From Actinomycetes bacterium (GTDB lineage Bacteria > Actinomycetota > Acidimicrobiia > Acidimicrobiales > Microtrichaceae): a stretch of 7,844 nt of DNA. Both the position numbers and the translations under genes were made by a program. Below, piece by piece: positions 4,558 through 7,844 of this stretch; the stretch's first letter is position 1, and every line of letters starts with the position of its first letter. Where the stretch lies: the NCBI GenBank assembly GCA_023423215.1, contig JAFAFZ010000281.1, positions 1 through 7,844 on the forward strand, written 5' to 3'. Below the pieces are notes generated by a model. It was not told the DNA's origin. It did no database searches and saw nothing but the letters and a program-made list of their open reading frames with translations.

Positions 4558-5354
4558 AGCGCCCGCAGATCCTCAAGGGGGCCGAGCGCGAGAGCGAGGA
4601 CATGACGCTCGGCGACCACATCCGCGAGCTGCGGTACCGCCTGCTCGTCTGCGCAGGCGCCGTCCTCATCGGCATGCTGCCGGCCTGGTTCTTCTACAAC
4701 ACCCTGATCGAGGTGCTGAACGCGCCGTACTGCAACGCGCTGCAGGGCGTCGACGCGACCGCGGACTGCAACTTCCTGGTCACGAACCTGCTGGACCCGT
4801 TCAGCCTGCGCCTCAAGGTCGCGGGCTACGGCGGACTGTTCCTCGCCATGCCGATCATCCTCTGGCAGGTGTGGCGGTTCATCGCCCCCGGGCTCTACAA
4901 GAAGGAGCGCCGCTACGCCCTGGCGTTCACCCTGTCGTCGTTCGCCCTGTTCATCGCCGGTGCGGTCGTCGCCTACTTCACCCTGACCCAGGCGGTGAAC
5001 TTCCTGGTGCGGGTCGGTGGACCGGACATCGACATCCGCTCGGGTCCGAGCGAGTTCGTCCGTCTGTCGTTGTTCATGATGCTGGCGTTCGGCACCGGCT
5101 TCCTGTTCCCGGTCGTGCTCGTCGCGCTCCAGATGATCGGCATCGTGTCGCCGAAGCAGCTCTCGTCGTGGCGCCGTCAGACGGCGCTGGTGATCGTGAT
5201 CATCGCCGCCGCGATCACGCCCAGCGGTGACCCGATCTCGCTCGCTGCGCTCGCCGTGCCGATGTACCTCTTCTACGAGATCGCGGTGCTCATCGGACGC
5301 CTCCTGGTCCGGCGCAAGGCCCGGGCCGACGATCCGGACGGAGCATCGGTCTGA
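4554..5354 (+). CDS. tatC: Twin-arginine translocase subunit TatC
   Basis: TatC is the polytopic receptor that binds the twin-arginine signal peptide and nucleates the translocase. The 266-residue protein has the N-terminal motif MTLGDHIRELRYRL (17-30) and six predicted membrane segments: near 30-50, 87-110, 121-148, 172-197, 207-221 and 228-250. The signature MPIILWQVWRFIAPGLYKKERRY, containing the ER pair of the first cytoplasmic loop, is intact, as are ITPSGDP and the PMYLFYEIAVLIGR of the last segment. One conserved position differs: Leu184 (GFLFP) stands where E. coli has Glu170 (SFEVP). The GTG start at 4554 overlaps the upstream stop as GTGA and has GAGG seven bases before it, so translation is probably coupled. 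The stop overlaps the next gene by four bases. Confidence 0.96.
   Translation: MKRPQILKGAERESEDMTLGDHIRELRYRLLVCAGAVLIGMLPAWFFYNTLIEVLNAPYCNALQGVDATADCNFLVTNLLDPFSLRLKVAGYGGLFLAMPIILWQVWRFIAPGLYKKERRYALAFTLSSFALFIAGAVVAYFTLTQAVNFLVRVGGPDIDIRSGPSEFVRLSLFMMLAFGTGFLFPVVLVALQMIGIVSPKQLSSWRRQTALVIVIIAAAITPSGDPISLAALAVPMYLFYEIAVLIGRLLVRRKARADDPDGASV
5340..5353 (+). promoter_or_regulatory. Shine-Dalgarno GGAG and CTG start codon of helY
   Basis: GGAG at 5340-5343 lies seven bases before CTG at 5351-5353. CTG overlaps the tatC stop as CTGA, copying the GTGA overlap between tatB and tatC. In this frame there is a stop at 5228-5230 and no ATG, GTG or TTG until GTG 5432, which is only four codons before the Walker A motif. 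A start at 5432 would lose the conserved FTLDAFQRTA region, so CTG is the best reading. Confidence 0.6.
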
Positions 5355-7844
5355 CCGGCGGGTTCGACCACGGGTTCACGCTGGACGCGTTCCAGCGCAC
5401 GGCCATCGAGGCACTCGACCGTGGGCGGAACGTGCTGGTGTCCGCGCCGACGGGGTCGGGCAAGACCGTCGTCGCCGAGCACGCGGTGGAGCTCGCCCTG
5501 CGCGACGGCCACCGGTGCTTCTACACCGCGCCGATCAAGGCGTTGTCGAACCAGAAGTTCCACGACCTGATCGACGCCCTGGGCGAGGAGCAGGTCGGGC
5601 TGCTGACGGGCGACCACTCGATCCGGGCGGACGCTCCGGTGGTCGTCATGACGACCGAGGTCCTGCGGAACATGGTCTACGCCCGGTCCTCGTCGCTCGA
5701 CGACCTGCGGTGGGTGGTGCTCGACGAGGTCCACTTCCTGGCCGACGCGTACCGCGGACCCGTGTGGGAGGAGGTGCTGATCCACACCCCCGCGGACGTT
5801 CGCTTCGTGTGCCTCTCCGCGACCGTCTCCAACGCGGTCGAGCTGGGGGAGTGGATCGAGACCCTGCGCGGACCGACCGACACCGTGCTCGAGCACCGAC
5901 GCCCGATCGAGCTCGACCCGCTCCTGTTCGTCGGCGATCGCACCTCGGAGCGCGAGCACCTGGTCCCGCTGCTGGTCAACGGCCGCCCCAACCCCGAGGG
6001 CCACCGCTTCGACGCCGACCGGCCAGGTCGACTGCCCGGTCCCGGCCGGCGCCCGCGCAGCCGCTTCTTCACGCCCCGCCGCGTCGAGACCATCGAGCGC
6101 CTGGCCTCCGAGGACCTGCTGCCGGCGATCTACTTCATCTTCAGCCGCAACGGCTGCGACGAGGCGGCCCGGCAGTGCTTCGACGCAGGGTTGCGCCTGA
6201 CCCAGCCCGAGGAGCGCACCCGCATCCGTGAGCTCGCCGAGCAGCGCACCGAGGCGCTCAGCGACGACGACCTGGACGTGCTCGGCTACGACCGCTGGCT
6301 CGAGGCGCTCGAGCACGGCATCGCGGCGCACCACGCAGGGATGATCCCCGCCTTCCGCGAAGCGGTCGAGGCCTGCTTCGTCGAGGGCCTGGTCAAGGTC
6401 GTCTTCGCCACCGAGACGCTGGCCCTCGGCATCAACATGCCGGCGCGCACCGTGCTGATCGAGCGGCTCAGCAAGTTCAACGGCGAGGGCCACGAGTTCC
6501 TGACGCCGGCTCAGTTCACGCAGCTGACCGGCCGTGCGGGCCGCCGGGGCATCGACGACGAGGGCTACGCCGTGGTGCTGTGGTCGCCGTTCGCGACGTT
6601 CTCGCAGGTCGCCGGCCTGGCCGCCAGCCGAGAGTTCCCGCTCGCGTCCTCGTTCCGACCGACGTACAACATGGCCGCGAACCTGGTCGAGCGGTACCCA
6701 CGTGACGCGGCGCTCGAGGTCCTGTCCCGCTCGTTCGCCCAGTTCCAGGCCGACCGGGCGGTGGTGCGCATGAACGCGCGCGTCGACCGCCTGCGCGCCG
6801 AGCTCGAGGAGCTGCGTGCGAGCTCGACCCGGCCCGAGCACGAGGTCTTCGACGTCTCCGGCTACGCACGGCTCACCGACGAGGTGCGCGCCACCCGACG
6901 CCACCGCGCCGGCGGTCGCGCCCAGGTGCAGGAGGCCCTCTCACGGCTGCGTCCCGGCGACGTGCTGCAGCGACGCACCGGGAAGGGCACCCGGCTCGTC
7001 GTGGTGATCTCGGTCGCCTCCCGCCGTGGCGGCGCCGTCCGGGTCCGGGCCGTCAACGCGAGCGGCAACCAGTCGACGCTCGACTCGACCAGCGCGCTCG
7101 GCGACCTGACGCCCGTCGCCCACGTCGAGCTGCCGGTGCCCTACGAGCCCCAGCAGCCCGCCTTCCGACGCGAGGCCGCACGGCGGCTCCGGCGGGTCAA
7201 CCCGAAGCGCCTGCCGAAGGCGGCGAGGCGCGGGCCCTCGGTCGATCCGCACGAGGCGGCGATCGACGCGCTGCGGGCACACCCGCTGCACGAGCACCCG
7301 GACCGCGAGGAGCTGCTGCGCTCGCACCTCGGCACGGCGGCGCGCGAGCAGGACCTGGCCGACCTGGAGCGAGAGGTGCGGCGGCGGGGCTCGGGCCTGG
7401 TCGACCGCTTCGAGTCCGTGCTCGAGGTGCTCGAGGCGACGGGCCACGCCGAGGGGTGGTCGCTGACGCCGGCGGGGGAGCGCCTGCGGCGGATCTACCA
7501 CGAGTGCGACCTGCTGCTGTCGCTCGCGCTCGGGGCCGGCGTGCTCGACGGCCTGGACGCTGCCGAGGTCGCCGCGATCGTGTCGTGCGTGACCTACGAG
7601 CACCGCAGCGCGGAACCCGCACCCGATCCCGTCCTGCCCAGCGCTGGACTGCGTCGTGCGGTCTCGCGGCTGCACGAGGTGTGGAGCGACCTCGAGCGCA
7701 TCGAACGCCGGCACCGCCTGCCACCGACCCGGGAGCCGCAGGCCGGCTTCGCGTCGGCGGCGTGGGCGTGGGCGTCGGGCCAGGAGCTCGATGACATCCT
7801 GGACGAGGACCTGACCGGGGGCGACTTCGTGCGCAACGTGCGGC
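5351..7844 (+). CDS. helY: HelY, Ski2/Mtr4-like DEVH-box helicase (3' partial)
   Basis: HelY is an ATP-dependent superfamily 2 helicase related to the eukaryotic RNA helicases Ski2 and Mtr4; its actinobacterial role is poorly defined, probably in RNA metabolism. 831 residues are visible and the frame stays open at the window edge. Motifs in order: FTLDAFQRTA near 9-18; Walker A APTGSGKT (32-39); API-KALSNQKF; TGDHS with MTTEVLRNMVY; DEVH (125-128); SAT (156-158); YFIFSR near 261; HHAG (327-330) with FATETLALGINMPAR; and QLTGRAGRR (391-399). The arch/insert region follows. A C-terminal DSHCT domain begins near 714 (RIYHECDLLLSLALGAG) and includes VTYEHR and WASGQELDDIL...GGDFVRNVR. Probably fewer than 100 residues are missing. 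The start is read as CTG 5351, overlapping tatC by four bases with GGAG seven bases upstream; no ordinary start codon fits. It is the last visible gene of the tat operon, as in M. tuberculosis. Confidence 0.94.
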   Translation, partial: MTGGFDHGFTLDAFQRTAIEALDRGRNVLVSAPTGSGKTVVAEHAVELALRDGHRCFYTAPIKALSNQKFHDLIDALGEEQVGLLTGDHSIRADAPVVVMTTEVLRNMVYARSSSLDDLRWVVLDEVHFLADAYRGPVWEEVLIHTPADVRFVCLSATVSNAVELGEWIETLRGPTDTVLEHRRPIELDPLLFVGDRTSEREHLVPLLVNGRPNPEGHRFDADRPGRLPGPGRRPRSRFFTPRRVETIERLASEDLLPAIYFIFSRNGCDEAARQCFDAGLRLTQPEERTRIRELAEQRTEALSDDDLDVLGYDRWLEALEHGIAAHHAGMIPAFREAVEACFVEGLVKVVFATETLALGINMPARTVLIERLSKFNGEGHEFLTPAQFTQLTGRAGRRGIDDEGYAVVLWSPFATFSQVAGLAASREFPLASSFRPTYNMAANLVERYPRDAALEVLSRSFAQFQADRAVVRMNARVDRLRAELEELRASSTRPEHEVFDVSGYARLTDEVRATRRHRAGGRAQVQEALSRLRPGDVLQRRTGKGTRLVVVISVASRRGGAVRVRAVNASGNQSTLDSTSALGDLTPVAHVELPVPYEPQQPAFRREAARRLRRVNPKRLPKAARRGPSVDPHEAAIDALRAHPLHEHPDREELLRSHLGTAAREQDLADLEREVRRRGSGLVDRFESVLEVLEATGHAEGWSLTPAGERLRRIYHECDLLLSLALGAGVLDGLDAAEVAAIVSCVTYEHRSAEPAPDPVLPSAGLRRAVSRLHEVWSDLERIERRHRLPPTREPQAGFASAAWAWASGQELDDILDEDLTGGDFVRNVR

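Noticed and set aside
2976..4619. Minus-strand open frame of 547 codons spanning several genes
   Set aside because: It crosses the phosphodiesterase, zinc-ribbon and tatB genes in a different frame and crosses both terminator hairpins; it is a composition shadow.
5273..6904. Minus-strand open frame of 543 codons antisense to helY
   Set aside because: The plus strand holds every helicase motif in order; the antisense translation is low-complexity and unrecognisable.

Overview
The window is a very GC-rich stretch of ordinary chromosome from an actinobacterium (Actinomycetota). The evidence is the uniform G/C-ending codon use, the paired WYL regulators PafB and PafC, and a HelY-type DEVH helicase directly behind tat genes. 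That arrangement matches the Mycobacterium tuberculosis order pafA-pafB-pafC-tatA-tatC-helY. The interposed genes and the TatB-like subunit argue against Mycobacterium itself. A deeper actinobacterial lineage such as Acidimicrobiia is possible, but this is a guess from protein style.

Layout, left to right. Positions 2-1911 hold pafB (5' end cut off by the window) and pafC, overlapping by one base. A strong hairpin (1937-1968) follows and abuts a -10 element that seems to drive a leaderless lepB (type I signal peptidase, 1982-2584). A glycerophosphodiester phosphodiesterase gene on the minus strand (2621-3343) converges on lepB. A 121-bp divergent intergenic region with two inverted repeats separates it from a small four-cysteine zinc-ribbon protein (3465-3794). 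Two hairpins sharing the same 12-bp sequence follow. A second leaderless-type promoter (-10 at 3927-3932) then precedes a compact set of genes: a 64-residue single-membrane-segment protein, a TatA/B-family subunit with TatB-type residues, tatC, and helY. These are separated by 9 bp and then by two 4-bp overlaps, so they look like one operon. helY runs off the right end.

How the genes relate. PafB and PafC form the mycobacterial-type DNA-damage regulator. LepB removes signal peptides after export by Sec or Tat, and the TatB-like protein with TatC forms the substrate-receptor part of the Tat translocase, so the middle of the window is rich in export functions. HelY is a Ski2-like nucleic-acid helicase. 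The inserted block lepB / phosphodiesterase / zinc ribbon / small membrane protein splits a synteny that is contiguous in mycobacteria.

I see no mobile element, CRISPR array, tRNA, rRNA or clear foreign island. No stretch over 300 bases lacks a gene; the longest non-coding gap is 3795-3939. The most unusual points are a probable CTG start codon for helY, two matching leaderless promoter signals, a hairpin sitting exactly between pafC and the lepB -10 element, and a leucine in TatC where E. coli has Glu170.
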